Shown: positions 28,984 to 40,900, counted from the stretch's first letter. The stretch: DNA of 64,000 bases from Ophiobolus disseminans (GCA_010093685.1 MU006241.1:372001-436000); one strand, 5' to 3'. Notes: a model not told the origin generated them from the sequence alone. Made by a program: numbers and translations.

Positions 28984-31505
28984 ATGAAGGTTACCTTTAA
29001 CGCCTTCGGCTTGCGCCAGGTAGCCAATCTTTTCAAGCGGTCTGAGTCGAACACTACCGACCCCTCTCGTGAGCGCCTCTTCCCGCCGGTACCCTCTCCC
29101 GCAGATCCACCGGTTCCGCACCATTCGTGCGCAATCATCAACGAGTTGATTCAACGAACGCACTTAAGGCTTGCCAAGCCTGTCCTATCTACCCACACAG
29201 TCACTGTCACTGCGAACACAATCGCTGCTTCACCAAACAATGAGCCACCAACAGCGTCGAGCGCGACTGCCGAGCCAACAACCGTACTGGTCGGCACACC
29301 GGAAACTGAACCCGCACCCGCAAATATCAATGTCGACCCAGTCGTCGAACACCTTGAGGCTACAACCCCGATCACGGTACCCGGGACTGCAGGACTGGAT
29401 GACTCAATCCAGTCAGCACTTCCAAACCACGACGGGCTCGAGCTCAGCAACATAAACCTGAATGACTCTGTCCAGACGGCACTCATAGGTCACGACGGGT
29501 CAGAGCTGAGTGAGGCAGAACTGAATGACTCAATTCAGTCAGAACTCCAAAGCCACGACGGGCTCGAGCTGAGCAATTTAAAACTGGATGACTCAATCCA
29601 GGCCCCATTATCAAGACACCATGAGCTAGAACTGAGCAAGATAGATCTGGATGATCCAATTCAGACACCGAAACACGACGGTCGAGAGCTTAACAAAAAA
29701 AAACCGGATGACTCAATCCAGACAGTAGCACCGAAACAGGATCGTCGAGAGCTTAGCAAAATCATCACCATCATTCACCTACATGACGAACCTGTCACCC
29801 ACTCCGAGACGACGCCTCCCCCGGAAATAGCTGATGACTGTACCCAAACGGAACTAACCTTGTCTGATCATCTAAAGGCAAGTGGCGCCAGTACCGGAGA
29901 CGACATCTTCGAGGAAGACAGCGCCCAGGACGACCATACGATTGATGTGGTCGAACAGCGCGAGCATACACAACCTGTTGCTCTGAGTGATATCACGGAT
30001 GGGGAGCACCACGTACCCGCCACAGAGGATGCTAGGGATGAGAAGGCATCCAATGAAATGGATGAAAATCTATTCCCAGATTCATCATCGGAATCATCCG
30101 AGGAGGAGGAAGAAATAATCGACCCCGAAGTTTTGCGAGCTGATTGGGAGCCTCTCATCGCCATCCCGGAGCGCCGCTTCTTTCTAGCACTCTTGCAACA
30201 TCTGCCTGAAGACCATGGTATTACAGTTGACAGCATCCGCTGCATCGAGAAGATCAAGGGTGGCTTCAACTTCGTGCGCATACTTGAGGTTAGTACCGGT
30301 CCATATGCCGATCGCTACATTGCCAAGGTGCCATCTGTGGGCACGGCTGCACGCTGGCAGGAGTCTGATGCGTACATGCTACGCAACGATGCGCGAACAA
30401 TGTCCTTTATTTTCAAGCACACGACGATCCCGAGCCCTGACGTAATTGGGTTCAGCGACTCGCTTTCCAGCGTTCTGACTGCGCCGTATATCATCATGCG
30501 CGCGAAAAAGGGCATCCCATCCAACAAGATTTGGTTCGACCGCGACGAGGATGACGGTGGCGATGACATGATGAACGCCTACCTGGTGGACGAGAAGCGC
30601 ATGGCTATCCGTTTGAACTTTCTCCGCTCTCTTGCGGGCCAGATGGCCAAACTCCAAAATCTTGAGTTCGATCGAGCCGGCACCTTGAACTTTGATGACG
30701 ATCCAGAGAGCCCAACAATTGGGCCGACTTACCACTGGAAAACAGTCTCAGAGCTAACTCAGCTCGACATCGACGAATTGTCCACTCCCGCAAGCATAAA
30801 CTGCGTGCGTCCTTTCAAGACGGGCTACGCGTACTTCGCGACTGCTTTGGACGAAGTCTGGCCCCGCGAAGACAAGTCAAAGGCCCACATCCACGACGGT
30901 CGGCGCCATGTCATGGAGTGTATGCTCGCCTTCCCACCCTTCGACGAGTCCAAGAAGGTTGGCGACAAGAAGGAGACCTTCGTCCTACGCCACGACGACC
31001 TGGACTTCTAGAACATTCTTTGCGACGAGGAAGGTAACGTCACGGGTATTATCGACTGGGACAAGGCTCGCGCGGCGCCTCGATGCCTTGGCTATGCCGC
31101 GCTTCCTCTTTCCTTACCAGGGATTGGACCCCCGAATTCGCCACGTATATGGACATTCACATGCCATGGGAACTCGAAGAGTACTCCAACGTGTACGCGC
31201 GCGCTATGCTCGAGGCCACAGGCTCGGAGGGCGATGGGAAGTACACCATCAACTCGGCCATCTACGCCGCGGTTGACGCAGCGCTGTATGGAGGACACAA
31301 TGGTGGTGGCAGTGTGCCTAGTTTGGTGTGCAGGATGCTTAAGGAGATGAAGACCACGCGGAAGTTTGATGATGCGGATATGCTGACGGAATTTGGGAAA
31401 GGCTGGGATCAGGGCGAGCGCAGAGTGAATTTAGAGATCATAAAGCTGATCGCTCCTCAATCTGAAGTCGAGGTAATGGAGCCACGGCTTCATGATGATG
31501 AGTAA
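28984..31505 (+). pseudogene. APH/kinase-like phosphotransferase gene with nonsense and frameshift lesions
   Basis: The first ORF (28984-31011) encodes 675 residues. It has a disordered leader, a block of six about 21-residue repeats, an acidic linker, then an aminoglycoside-phosphotransferase-type fold from about residue 385 (FNFVRILEVSTGPYADRYIAKVP; PYIIMRAKKGIPSNKIW). The catalytic loop reads LRHDDLDF and is then cut by TAG at 31009-31011, exactly where the family has F-Q/H-N. The same frame resumes at once with NILCDEEGNVTGIIDWDKA, the conserved metal-binding DFG-equivalent. About 95 bp later the frame shifts by one base in a TTT run (31109-31111) and continues as FLTRDWTPEFATYM to a natural stop at 31505. 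A CAG-to-TAG change plus a 1-bp deletion explain both. Either the gene is dead in this strain or the assembly has two errors. Confidence 0.8.
29395..29766 (+). repeat. Six tandem coding repeats of about 63 bp
   Basis: Units of consensus L-D/N-D-S-I-Q-x-x-L-x-x-H-D-G-x-E-L-S-x-x-x, 21 residues each except the fifth (19). The first three units are the most alike (DDSIQ/NDSVQ/NDSIQ and HDGLELS/HDGSELS). Later units diverge and gain lysines. They lie N-terminal to the kinase-like domain of the pseudogene. Confidence 0.85.
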
Positions 31506-31774
31506 ATAGAGATGGGTTTACTTGTTCGGGCGTTTGCTCCTGTTGTTCAGTGTCAGCTTTCTCTGTTCTCTGTTCTCGTTGTTCAATGTCAATGTATACC
31601 AAAAAAAGAAAACTCACAACGCTTTTGATTTCGACAACTCATAAGATGACTGTCGTGTGTGAAGAAACCATTGTACTCGCTAATCAGCAATGGTTCGTTC
31701 TCCGCATCATGCACGATCCCAAAAACGTGCCTCACAGCCACCACCACCACCCACCAGAACAGCAAAAACAAATT

Positions 31775-31859
31775 TCTCCGCTCCCAGAATCGAACTAGGG
31801 ACCTTCTGATTACAATGATATTACAGTCAGACGCGATAAACCAACTACGCCAAGTGGAG
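31775..31859 (-). tRNA. tRNA-Tyr (GTA) with a 10-nt intron
   Basis: Minus-strand cloverleaf of 85 nt. The acceptor stem CTCCACT pairs with AGCGGAG with one mismatch, and the discriminator base is A. The D-arm is GCG...CGC around AGTTGGTTTA. The anticodon stem is TCTGA/TCAGA and the T-arm CCTAG-TTCGATT-CTGGG. The 17-nt anticodon loop holds CTGTAA (anticodon GTA), then a 10-nt intron after position 37, the standard place for nuclear tRNA introns, leaving a 75-nt mature tRNA. The C1:G72 pair is characteristic of eukaryotic tRNA-Tyr. Confidence 0.88.
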
Positions 31860-32600
31860 TGATGTGTATCCAAATGAATACGCTTGAATTGTTTCATGCA
31901 GAATTGAAGAGCTATTAGCTATATATTGAATAAAGGCAAGAACTGTAATGCGTGCTAAGAGACGTGAAATGTGGGAGCGATTTATGGGAGTCGTAAGAGC
32001 AAACTCGGAGGTGAAATGGTGGTATGACTCCACCATGTCTCAGAATCTTGCAGAGTCACAACATCATGAAGGGAGGTATTTAGAACGACTGCCAGAAACA
32101 CATTACCTTTTGTTGGTGATGAAAAGCGTGCGTGAGCCAGCGGAACGCAAGGTCTGTTTAATTCTCTCCGAAAACAATGTACATCGTACTAGATCATTAT
32201 ACGATGCGATATAGGACCATACAGATTGTGGAGCATTGCGTGCAGCAATATCTGCCAGGAAGCGCAAGTTTGTCTGCCTAGCCTTCCACTCTCGGGACCT
32301 CAGCTTCAAGCACACCTGAGCAGGGACAATTCGAAACAAATGTGACTAGAGTGTGCAAGCTTCAGTTTTCGCAATGTACTGGGGTTATCTGTAGGTGATG
32401 AGGTGCGTGGAATTTTGTTGGTTTTGGCGTTGCAATTGGATGACGTTGACGCGTTCCACGAACGTGCGCGCTGGTGGCGCAAAAACACGAGGTCACATGC
32501 AGGCTCTCTGCATCTACAACTCGACATTTTTCATCGTCCATCCACGGGCTAAGTCATACCTTGGTTTCGCCTCACAAGACTACGATAGCTCCACCAGAAT
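31860..32600. other. Intergenic, 741 bp
   Basis: Lies between tRNA-Tyr and the DNA glycosylase gene; 31506-31774 on the other side of the tRNA is also non-coding. A/T-rich near 31900. No B-box-like second tRNA, repeat or ORF of substance was found. Confidence 0.45.
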
Positions 32601-33572
32601 ATGTCTCGAACACGGTCATCGAAGGCTGAGATGCAGGAAGAGCCAGCATCTGTGGTTCAGAGCGATCAGGGGCTTTCCGACCACACAGATGCGCCACCAT
32701 CATCAGCATCCTTCAAAGGTCGTCTCACCAAATATCAATATGCCGAAACCTCAAAATCTCCTTCAGTTCCTACTGAAAGTGAAGCCCGACCACAGCGCGT
32801 TGTAAAGCGCGCCCGAACGAGCGAGGCCAGCATCGGAGATGACAATACGACCACTTCTCCACGACCGAAGAAGAAGCGCACTCCAAGCAAATACGCAGAT
32901 CCGTCAAAATACGCACATCTTGCGCCGCTTGTCGACATCCTAGAGCCCAACTTGATCTGCGTATTTGTTGGAACTAATCCCGGTGTCCAAACTGCAACAG
33001 CGGGCCATGCATACGCCCACCCATCGAACCACTTCTGGAAACTCCTTCACGCCTCGGGCCTTACCAACCGGCGCCTCAGACCTGAAGAAGACCGCAGTCT
33101 CCCAGATTTGTACTGCATGGGCAACACAAACATCGTCGAGCGCCCCTCCAAAGACGCAGCCGAACTCTCAAAGGAGGAAACGGCGGCCGGGACCGCCAAT
33201 CTCGAGGCCAAATTTCTCAAGTACAAGCCTGAAGCTATTTGTATCGTCGGCAAAGGCATTTGGGAATCAATCTGGCGCTATCGACATGGTAAGAACATGG
33301 GTAAGAAGGACTTCAAGTATGGCTGGCAGGATGCCACACATAACATGGGGAAGAGTAAGGACGGCGTGGAAGAGATGGATGCAAATGGTGATGTCTGGAA
33401 GGGCGCGAAAGTGTTCGTCACCACTAGTACGAGCGGTCTTGCTGCGAGTCTGAAACCAGCGGAGAAAGAAGCCATCTGGAAGCCATTTGGAGAGTGGGTT
33501 CAGAAGAGGAGGATCGAACGAGAGTTCGTGCCACGAGTTGCAAGCAATGAAGAGGCTGCAGAGGAAGAGTAA
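32601..33572 (+). CDS. Thymine/uracil mismatch-specific DNA glycosylase (TDG/MUG family)
   Basis: Nuclear base-excision-repair enzyme that removes uracil or thymine mispaired with guanine. Single exon, 323 residues. The disordered N terminus carries basic nuclear-localisation-like patches (KRART, RPKKKR). The catalytic domain starts near LAPLVDILEPNLICVFVGTNPG; the Asn of GTNPG corresponds to the catalytic Asn of the family's GINPG. It continues with HPSNHFWKLLHASG (family HxxNxFW) and the CMGNTNIVERPSK insertion loop. The C-terminal recognition loop reads VFVTTSTSGLAASLKP in place of the animal MPSSSAR. Length and order match fungal homologues such as S. pombe Thp1. Start context is unremarkable. 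Confidence 0.9.
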   Translation: MSRTRSSKAEMQEEPASVVQSDQGLSDHTDAPPSSASFKGRLTKYQYAETSKSPSVPTESEARPQRVVKRARTSEASIGDDNTTTSPRPKKKRTPSKYADPSKYAHLAPLVDILEPNLICVFVGTNPGVQTATAGHAYAHPSNHFWKLLHASGLTNRRLRPEEDRSLPDLYCMGNTNIVERPSKDAAELSKEETAAGTANLEAKFLKYKPEAICIVGKGIWESIWRYRHGKNMGKKDFKYGWQDATHNMGKSKDGVEEMDANGDVWKGAKVFVTTSTSGLAASLKPAEKEAIWKPFGEWVQKRRIEREFVPRVASNEEAAEEE

Positions 33573-34609
33573 ATGCTGTGAGTTGCCATGGACCGTGTCG
33601 GCCAGGCCTCGGCAAAGAAATGCACGCTTCATGCCCCGCCGGGAACTTGAGCTCTCCACTCCGGATTGAACCCCTGGACCTAGTCCGTCAACTCGCCCTT
33701 TGCCGGCGTCTCCCTGTGGCGCCGGATCGACCCGCAATACAACCAAGTTGCACCGCCTCACCGCTCCAACTATCATTCCCTCCTTCCAGTTTGACGACAT
33801 CCCCTCTCCTATTTCTCGCAAACAGCAATCCAGCTGTTGTAGCGTACAGCACCCAGAATTTCTTCTCGGCAGCACAAATACCCGTCGACCCACGTTCCAC
33901 ACAGCCACACGCTGACTGGCCCCGCTTGATATTACCCTACACGAAGCAAGCGCCACAGCTAACCTTAGTGCGACGCTAGACTCCGGCTAACCGGCACGCC
34001 TGCATATGCGGACGAACCTCACTTCACATTGTGCATGCACGGAAAATTTGTTTGGGAGGTGTGCAACACACTCGAACGTCTCTGAAGAAGAACCATTGGA
34101 TTTCGGACATGAGATGCGGACAACGTCTCAGTCTGGCGTAGGCGTTCGGAAGATACCCACCGTATTTGTTGTAATCGCAACGTCCCGCATGCATCACAAT
34201 CATTCATCCTGTGCTCCAGATACCAAGACTTTGCACACGCGTATAACAAGGATCCACGCAGCGGCGTTACAGCAGTGGCTCATTAGCGCCCAGCAAAACC
34301 ACACATAGCTGCCACAGCTGTGGCGCTTACACATCGCAATCACAAGTCAATGGCGGCGGGTCACCCTTGAAGAAATGAAGCCATACTTTCGCTTGTGCGT
34401 GGACAGTGCATAGGTAGCTTCGTAAGTTGACGTGCCGTGTGCCGAATGTGACGTTTAAGGAGGGAAAACACGCCTCGTATGCCACACTGCCACACTTCTA
34501 CATCAGCCATACTTGCGACTCTGCCACTTCTCCAGCTTTCTCACCAGCCACTCTTGAACGCTTAATCCAACCACATCCACCGTATCGCAAGTCTCATCAC
34601 AACGGTGAG
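33573..34609. other. Intergenic, 1.04 kb
   Basis: Lies between the DNA glycosylase and CYSTM genes, both on the plus strand. It holds a perfect 14-bp palindrome GCCACAGCTGTGGC at 34311-34324 with a CAGCTG core. An in-frame extension upstream of the CYSTM ATG exists but looks like leader sequence. No other gene. Confidence 0.45.
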
Positions 34610-34985
34610 ATGTCGTATCCCCAACAACAACAAGGCTACTACGGTCCTCCACCGGGACAGCAATACGGACAATATCCGCCGCCGCAACAACCTGTACATC
34701 TCACGAAAATCTGACCTCACGCTCCAAGTAAGGCTTGAGTAGGACCGAAGTGTGGCTAATACGATGTCAACGCATAGATGTACTACGCCCCCGCCCCAGC
34801 CGCGCCTCCGCCGGCGCCGAAGAAAGAACGGGGTTGTTTGACAGCGTGGTGAGTTCACAACGTCAAGTGCACGAATATGATAGGATACTGATAAAAAACG
34901 CAGTCTTGCGACGCTGTGCTGTTGTTGGTTGTGTGGCGAGACGTGTGAATGCTGTTTGGACTGTTTGGATTGTTGTGATTGTTAA
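34610..34985 (+). CDS. CYSTM-family small cysteine-rich membrane protein
   Basis: Too short for a simple ORF scan. Three small exons, 34610-34693, 34778-34848 and 34904-34985, encode 78 residues. The N terminus is Gln/Pro/Tyr-rich (MSYPQQQQGYYGPPPG), followed by PAPAAPPPAPKKERG. The C-terminal CYSTM module is CLTACLATLCCCWLCGETCECC and ends CCDC. The middle Cys codon is created by joining exons 2 and 3 (TG + T). CYSTM proteins are tail-anchored to the plasma membrane and in other eukaryotes are linked to stress or metal tolerance; that role is inferred. Introns are 84 and 55 nt, the first with a GTACAT donor and a CTAAT branch site. Confidence 0.85.
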
Positions 34986-35232
34986 GTGTAACTGCGCGGG
35001 AAAGGGTTCGAGAAATTTCGTTAGCATGGGAGGAGAAGCTGTTTGTACAATATAACTGGTGTTCATTTCGAGTCCGTGTTGCAACGATGGGAGTCTAAGT
35101 TGGCTGAGGAGCAACGATCCTTCGCTAAGATATGCGAGTAACTAAATCATATTAAGAGACGTGAAGGAGGCCGTTACGATTTTACCATGTCGATGCATCG
35201 AGGCCGATGCTGCGCAACGGCAAGAACTATTC

Positions 35233-36272
35233 TCAATCAGAGTCGTACGCCTCTTCGAGCTCTTCTTGGTATTCCTTCTGCGCATCAATCATGTCTTGAC
35301 GCTTCTCTTCCAGCGACTCGCGGTCGCTACTTGAAATGGACGAGCCGTCTGCGTCGTGTGTGGGGACAGGAGGAGGGTACGCTGAGCTTCCGTAGGGGTC
35401 GGCTGCGGGCGGAGCGCCGTACATGGGCGCTGCGGCGGCGGGTGCGGCGGCGTAACCTGACGAGGAGGACTTATTGTTGTCCTCGGCTGCGATGTGTTAG
35501 CGATGAAGAAAAGTGCGCAATGGTGGGCATATCATACTCAGTTCGTGGCCGATCCAGGCACCAGCAGCGACACCACCGATACCTGCGGCAGCAAGCATGG
35601 CAGTGGAATGACCCTTATCCTTTTCCTTGTCCTTCTTCTTCTCCTTTTCGTTCGTGGCAGCGCCCGAAGGAGTGTAGTCGTGACCTTGGTGTCCATGCGT
35701 GTTGCCAAAGAGACCGCGCTCATCGTGTCCTCCAGGCGCTTGGTACGGCGCGCCCGTTGGAGGTGGCGCATACGGACCAGGGGGCAGATTTGAAGGAGGA
35801 TCCCATTGTGTACGCCCAGTGGCCTGTTCTACGTAGTACCATCGCTGGCTGTTCTGATCCCATTGCTGGACCCAGCCAGGTGGCATGGGCGGTGGAGCTC
35901 CCATAGGCGCGGGCGGGCCGATAGGTGGTGGGCCCTGGCCATAAGGTTGCTGTGGGTAGCCTTGTGGGGCGTAACCTTGACCTTGTGGAGGGTAACCTTG
36001 TCCCTGAGGAGGATACTGTTGTTGCGGAGGGTGACCGCCAGCAGGCGGGCCATGATAGAAAGAATCGGAAGCTCCACGCTCACCATGAGACGCGCCACCT
36101 GGTGCATCATGAGATGAGTCTTTGGTCACATCTTTGTGAGAGTCTAGTGCTATATGTTAGCAGGCTGCGCGACGTCTGGGGCGACGCACATACCTTCGGG
36201 TTTTTTCTCCACCTTCTCGGGCTTCTTATCGTCGTCGAGAAGCTCCTTCATCTTCTTCTTGAGGAAGTCCAT
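35233..36272 (-). CDS. WW-domain, proline-rich protein
   Basis: Three exons, 36272-36194, 36143-35538 and 35486-35233; 312 residues. Lys-rich N terminus (MDFLKKKMKELLDDD), a Pro/Gln/Gly/Tyr-rich tract with PPQGQGY repeats, then a canonical WW domain at about 114-147 (PPGWVQQWD ... YYVEQATGRTQWDPP) with both signature tryptophans. A Lys/Glu linker and a Gly/Ala glycine-zipper helix (AGIGGVAAGAWIG) follow, then an acidic tail. WW domains bind PPxY or PPLP ligands, so the PPxY protein at 19-22 kb is a conceivable partner, although nothing in the sequence proves this. The first intron has two usable acceptors six bases apart (TATAG and CACTAG, exon starts 36149 or 36143), which would add two residues. 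The second intron has a GTATGA donor. Confidence 0.82.
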
Positions 36273-37906
36273 GATTAAGAGGTGTTGGGTGATCTCAAAT
36301 GTGTGTAGAGGGTGCTAAGCAATAAGGTGACTGAAGTCTGAGAGCTTGCTTTATACGAATGCGGCGGACGACAGCCTTTAAGCAAAACAACTTAGGTATG
36401 ACTAGTAGTGGGGCACAGAGGAGCTTACAGCTTCTCGGTAAGATGTAACCCGCCTGCTGCCGCACCGTGCTCATGGTCGGGCTATTTGTGCTTGGCAATG
36501 ATGGACGCTCTATCGCATAGAGGGGCAGGCTGACCCTGTTCAATGGTGGACAGACGACAATAAGTGGGGTTGCAGGAGTTCTCGCGGCTAGCAAAAGCTT
36601 TAAACGATATGAGCTTGGGATTAGTGATGCTTGGCCCGTAGGTGTTGATATGTTAAGCAGAACCAGGGTGGGCGTTTTGTGTGTTCCACTTCCTCGAGCT
36701 GTCCAATTGTGGGATGAAAGGAAGATTCATCATATTCGTGTTCGTCGGATCAAACGGCTACGCGTTGCCGGTTCGTCTGTGTCTGCATGACCATGTAGGT
36801 GCATGTGTAACATGGCATGTTCGTAAGTAGTGCTGGGATAGTGGCGCATTAGCGGCATGCGCCAGTTTCTTGCTCAGCCACTTCGCATGCATCCCTGGTG
36901 AGCTCGGTATACTTGCAGGTGGAGTGTTGCAGATGCACGGCAACGCGCGCACGCGTAGTGCAGCAGCTGGTTATTGTAAAATATAGAAGAAGCGATGTGA
37001 ATGAAGAGCTGGGACATATGCTGTGAGATGATGTGCGAAGTTACGTGAACGATGGCGAACGCAGGAGAAGTCAATGGTGAGATTGTGTTGCGATAAAGCT
37101 GTTGCATCCTCTTAGCGAGGAAATTTATTTTGCGACTTGTTTCATGCTCTTTATGTGTGCGTGCGATACTGGTGTGAGAACTTTGAAGTGATTGTGAGAT
37201 GGTCAGCGAAGTTTGGCCCACGCAACGGAAGAGTAAGTAGAAAGCGGGAGCGGGCCTTGCCGTAGTGGACAAGGTGCGAGGCGCAAGGGCGACTACCCCG
37301 ACTCTTGGACGCAAATGAATAAGTGCATGTCTTTTGTCATCACGTCTGAGGTGCTCTCATGTCTATTGCGATGTTCGTGATGCTGGTGTTGAGCGCTTGC
37401 GGATTGACTCGATAAACCTAGGTAGCGTGGTCTAGACCGCTCTAACCAGGACGGGATGACGTCCCTGCTCCTTCCGTCTGGACAGCCTTGGGAGAGCTGA
37501 TCCAGAAGTGACCGAAGATGTTACTCAATACGTCATATGGCATTCATGTCGCGATTGTCAATCGCCATGTGTGACGTTGTTGGTGGGACGGGAAAGGGAG
37601 TTATATTTTGGAGGGCAACCATGTCCAGATCGGTGCGGCTGAGATGTAGATTAGGCACAAGCAGATCTCCACACCCGTGACTCCCTGGGGAAATGGAATA
37701 TGGTACCAAGGGCGCTGTAACCAACATCGGTGGCGCCCACGACTAAACAATGCCAACCTGCGTTTCCCATGCACGCTATTTGTGCTTTAGCTAACCGCAG
37801 CAAACGTTGTTGCCCTCGAAGTATCGACTCGCCCGCAGTTTGGCACGCTTTGTAGGTCTAGCGCGATCGACTTAGACACAGGCCGTCTATCAGATCGTCG
37901 GCGTCA
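36273..37906. other. Divergent intergenic, 1.63 kb
   Basis: Largest gene-free stretch of the window apart from its right end. It lies between the WW gene (minus) and the hybrid histidine kinase (plus), so holds both promoters. All ORFs are short and lack family features. No tRNA or transposon remnant recognised. Confidence 0.45.
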
Positions 37907-40900
37907 GTGCCGTGCGACTACGCACGTCTCTCTGAAGAAGGTGACGGCTGCTTGCCTGCTTCAACCCTGACTGTGTGCTTGGCCATTTGCAACATTCCCC
38001 GAGTCGCATCCCGGCATCTCTATATGCCCCAGGACGTTCGATCCATCTTCGGCAGCGACACGGCGAAACACTCGGCCACCAAGCGGGAACGTCATAACGA
38101 CGACGGCGCCGTCTCCAATTCCTCCTCTGCGGCCACGACGCCTGCGACACCGCTCGCCACGCGCCCGAATTCTCTGCAGTCACGCGCTCCCACATGGACG
38201 CCAGACGTGCGGTCTGACCTCGGCGACTCGATCCGTAGCGCAGAGGGACGCGGTGGCATCGGTGTAGGTGCAGGTTCAGGCGCAGTGAGGACACCGCCTG
38301 CCGTCGCTGGGAGAAAGAGGAAGTCGCCGCCCGCAGCCCACGATCCGGCGCCTTACGAGCCCGCCAGCAAGCCGCTGCACAAGCGCCGCCGCCTGCAGAG
38401 GCCCGCGCGACACTCGCTCGACCGCCTCGTCTTCCCCAAGGGCGCGCACCTCACGGCCAACGCGCAGCCCCCGCTGACGTCGCCGCTGTTCTTCTCGTCC
38501 CGCACCGTTCGACCCCACCTGCCCCCGCGCTTCTCCAGCTCAGAGGCGGCGGCGAGGATGCTCAGCAAGACGCAGGGCGAGGAGGGCGGCATCAAGACGG
38601 TCACGCTCGCCCGCGGTACCTTCAGCGGGCTCAGTCCGCCGGGCCCCAGCGTCACAAGTGGCAGGAGCAGCGAGCGGTCGAGCCTGCCGCGCACCGTCTC
38701 ACCGGACGGGCGAGAGCGGGCCGAACGCGACCCGCTGCGCCTGCTGGGCTCCGTGGGCATCGTCGAGCTGCTGGAGCAGGACACGCGCCCGACCTTCATC
38801 GTCGACATCGGTCATCTCGCCAACTACACGCCCGAGTCGTCGAGCCTGCAGATCCTCTTTGCGAACAGCGCCTTGCGCTCCAGTGCTGCCACGTGGGAAT
38901 TGGTCGCAGGGAAACCGCCAGAGGTCGAGATTGAGGATGCCACCGTCCAGGCGACCATCCAGTTCCGCAATTGGCTGCTGAGCACTGCCATACAGGAAGG
39001 AAGTCACGACACCAATCCGTCCCCAGTCGAGCATGGCGGCCTTGTATGGTCGTGCTATACCCTGCGGAAGCGCCTGCGCGTCGTCGCAGCAAACACCACT
39101 CTCGCGAGCAGCTCCACAGAATTTGCAATACCGTCCACGTCCTCTTTGAGCACAGTTGCCGCCAGCCCCTTCCAGACGTCGCCATTTTCCGTCCAACGCA
39201 GCGAACCGCACGACTACTTTGGCGACAACATTTCACCCGCCATCGATGAGCAGCCTCCGCCTGCAATTGCCGCGGCACAAAATCAACTAATCAAAGCTGG
39301 GTCAGAATCTCCCAGAGATGTCAGTGGCATCTTTCAGAAAGCTCCCAAATCAAGCCTACCGTCAGTCGAAACCCCGCCTTCTTTCGCCAATGAGTGTGTA
39401 CTTCGAGCTCAATGCGCAGGCAACGTTGACGCCTTTTACAGCAACCATGATTCCTCTCAGGATCACGACATGGGCTTCTTCGACTGGACAAGGCTGTCCT
39501 TGTCCAGCACCCTGCCCCGACATATCCAATTCGCGCGTTCAGTAGATTGGGCCTCGACGCCATTGGGGCCTATCGAGTATTGGTCCAACGATCTGCGCGC
39601 CATGTGCAATCTCATCATGTAAGTCATGAGGCCCATGCTGTGCGTGTGGCGACAACTGACCAGCGCGTAGGGCAAGTCCTCATCCAGCAGCAATGTACTG
39701 GGGCGACGAACTGGTCGCCATATACAACGAGGCATATATTGGTCTGCATTTTCACTGCTCATCGCCTAACAGCCCCGCTAACATATCACACAGGCCTCGC
39801 GGGACAAAAACATCCGGACCTGATGGGCCAGAGCTATAAGATTGCTTGGGCCGAGATCTGGGACGACGTTAAGGACGTTTTTGCGAATGCTCGAACAACT
39901 GGACAAGCCACCATGAAGGACGATGACTGCCTATTTATGAAGCGCAATGGCTTTCTCGAAGAGACATACTTTTCATGGTCAATCATCCCAATGGTGGGAG
40001 AGGATGGGACTGTCATGGGCCTTTATAACCCCGCTTTCGAGAAAACGCGCAGAAAGATTGCCGAACGACGCATGCTGACTCTCCGAGAGGTCGGCGAGCA
40101 GACGGCGGTTGCGCGAGACATCAAGGGCTTCTGGGAGCAAGTTCTGCTAGCACTGGCTGAGAATGAACACGACACACCTTTCGTACTCCTATACTCCGTA
40201 TCCGACGAAAGCGCAAGTGACTCATCTTCCTTGCACTCTAGCAGTTTGCTCGGATCCAAGCAGTGCTATCTAGAGGGCTCCCTCGGTGTCCCACTTGGGC
40301 ATCAATCGGGACCGGATCAGATCGACCTCAAGGAAGGAGGTGAAGGCTTCGGCCCCGTGTTCAGAGAAGTCATGAAAACAGATAAACCCGTTGTCATCAG
40401 TATCGGGTTGGGCGATCTTCCTCACGCCATGATGGAAGGCCTTGAATGGCGGGGCTTTGGCGATGCCTGCCGAGAGGTTGTCATATGCCCGATTCACCCA
40501 ACTACTGGCGAGACGATACTGGGATTCCTCGTGTTGGGCATCAATCCTCGAAGGCCCTACGATGATGACTACAATCTCTTTGTCCAGCTTCTCAGTCGGC
40601 AGTTGGCAACTTCACTAGCCTCGGTTGTTCTCTTCGAAGAAGAAATTCGAAGGGGCCAAAAGGCAGCCAAGCTTGCCGCCGAGGATCGTTTCAATCTGTC
40701 CGAGCAGCTTGCGGCTCGAACGCAAGAAGCCATTGAGAGTGAAACGCGCTTCACGCGCATGGCAGAATACTCGCCTGCTGGTCTTTTCATCGCGGATCAT
40801 GTTGGACGGATAACGTACTGCAATGACACCTGGTTCGAGATATCACGGGTACCGAAAGAACGCGAGAAAACAGATAGGTGGATTGACTACGTAAAAGAAG

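Noticed and set aside
33640..33700. tRNA-like T-arm sequence GGGGTTCAATCC on the minus strand
   Set aside because: No matching acceptor or anticodon stems can be folded around it at tRNA spacing.
33267..33956. 229-residue minus-strand ORF over the 3' end of the DNA glycosylase
   Set aside because: Overlaps a well-supported gene and lacks any family motif.
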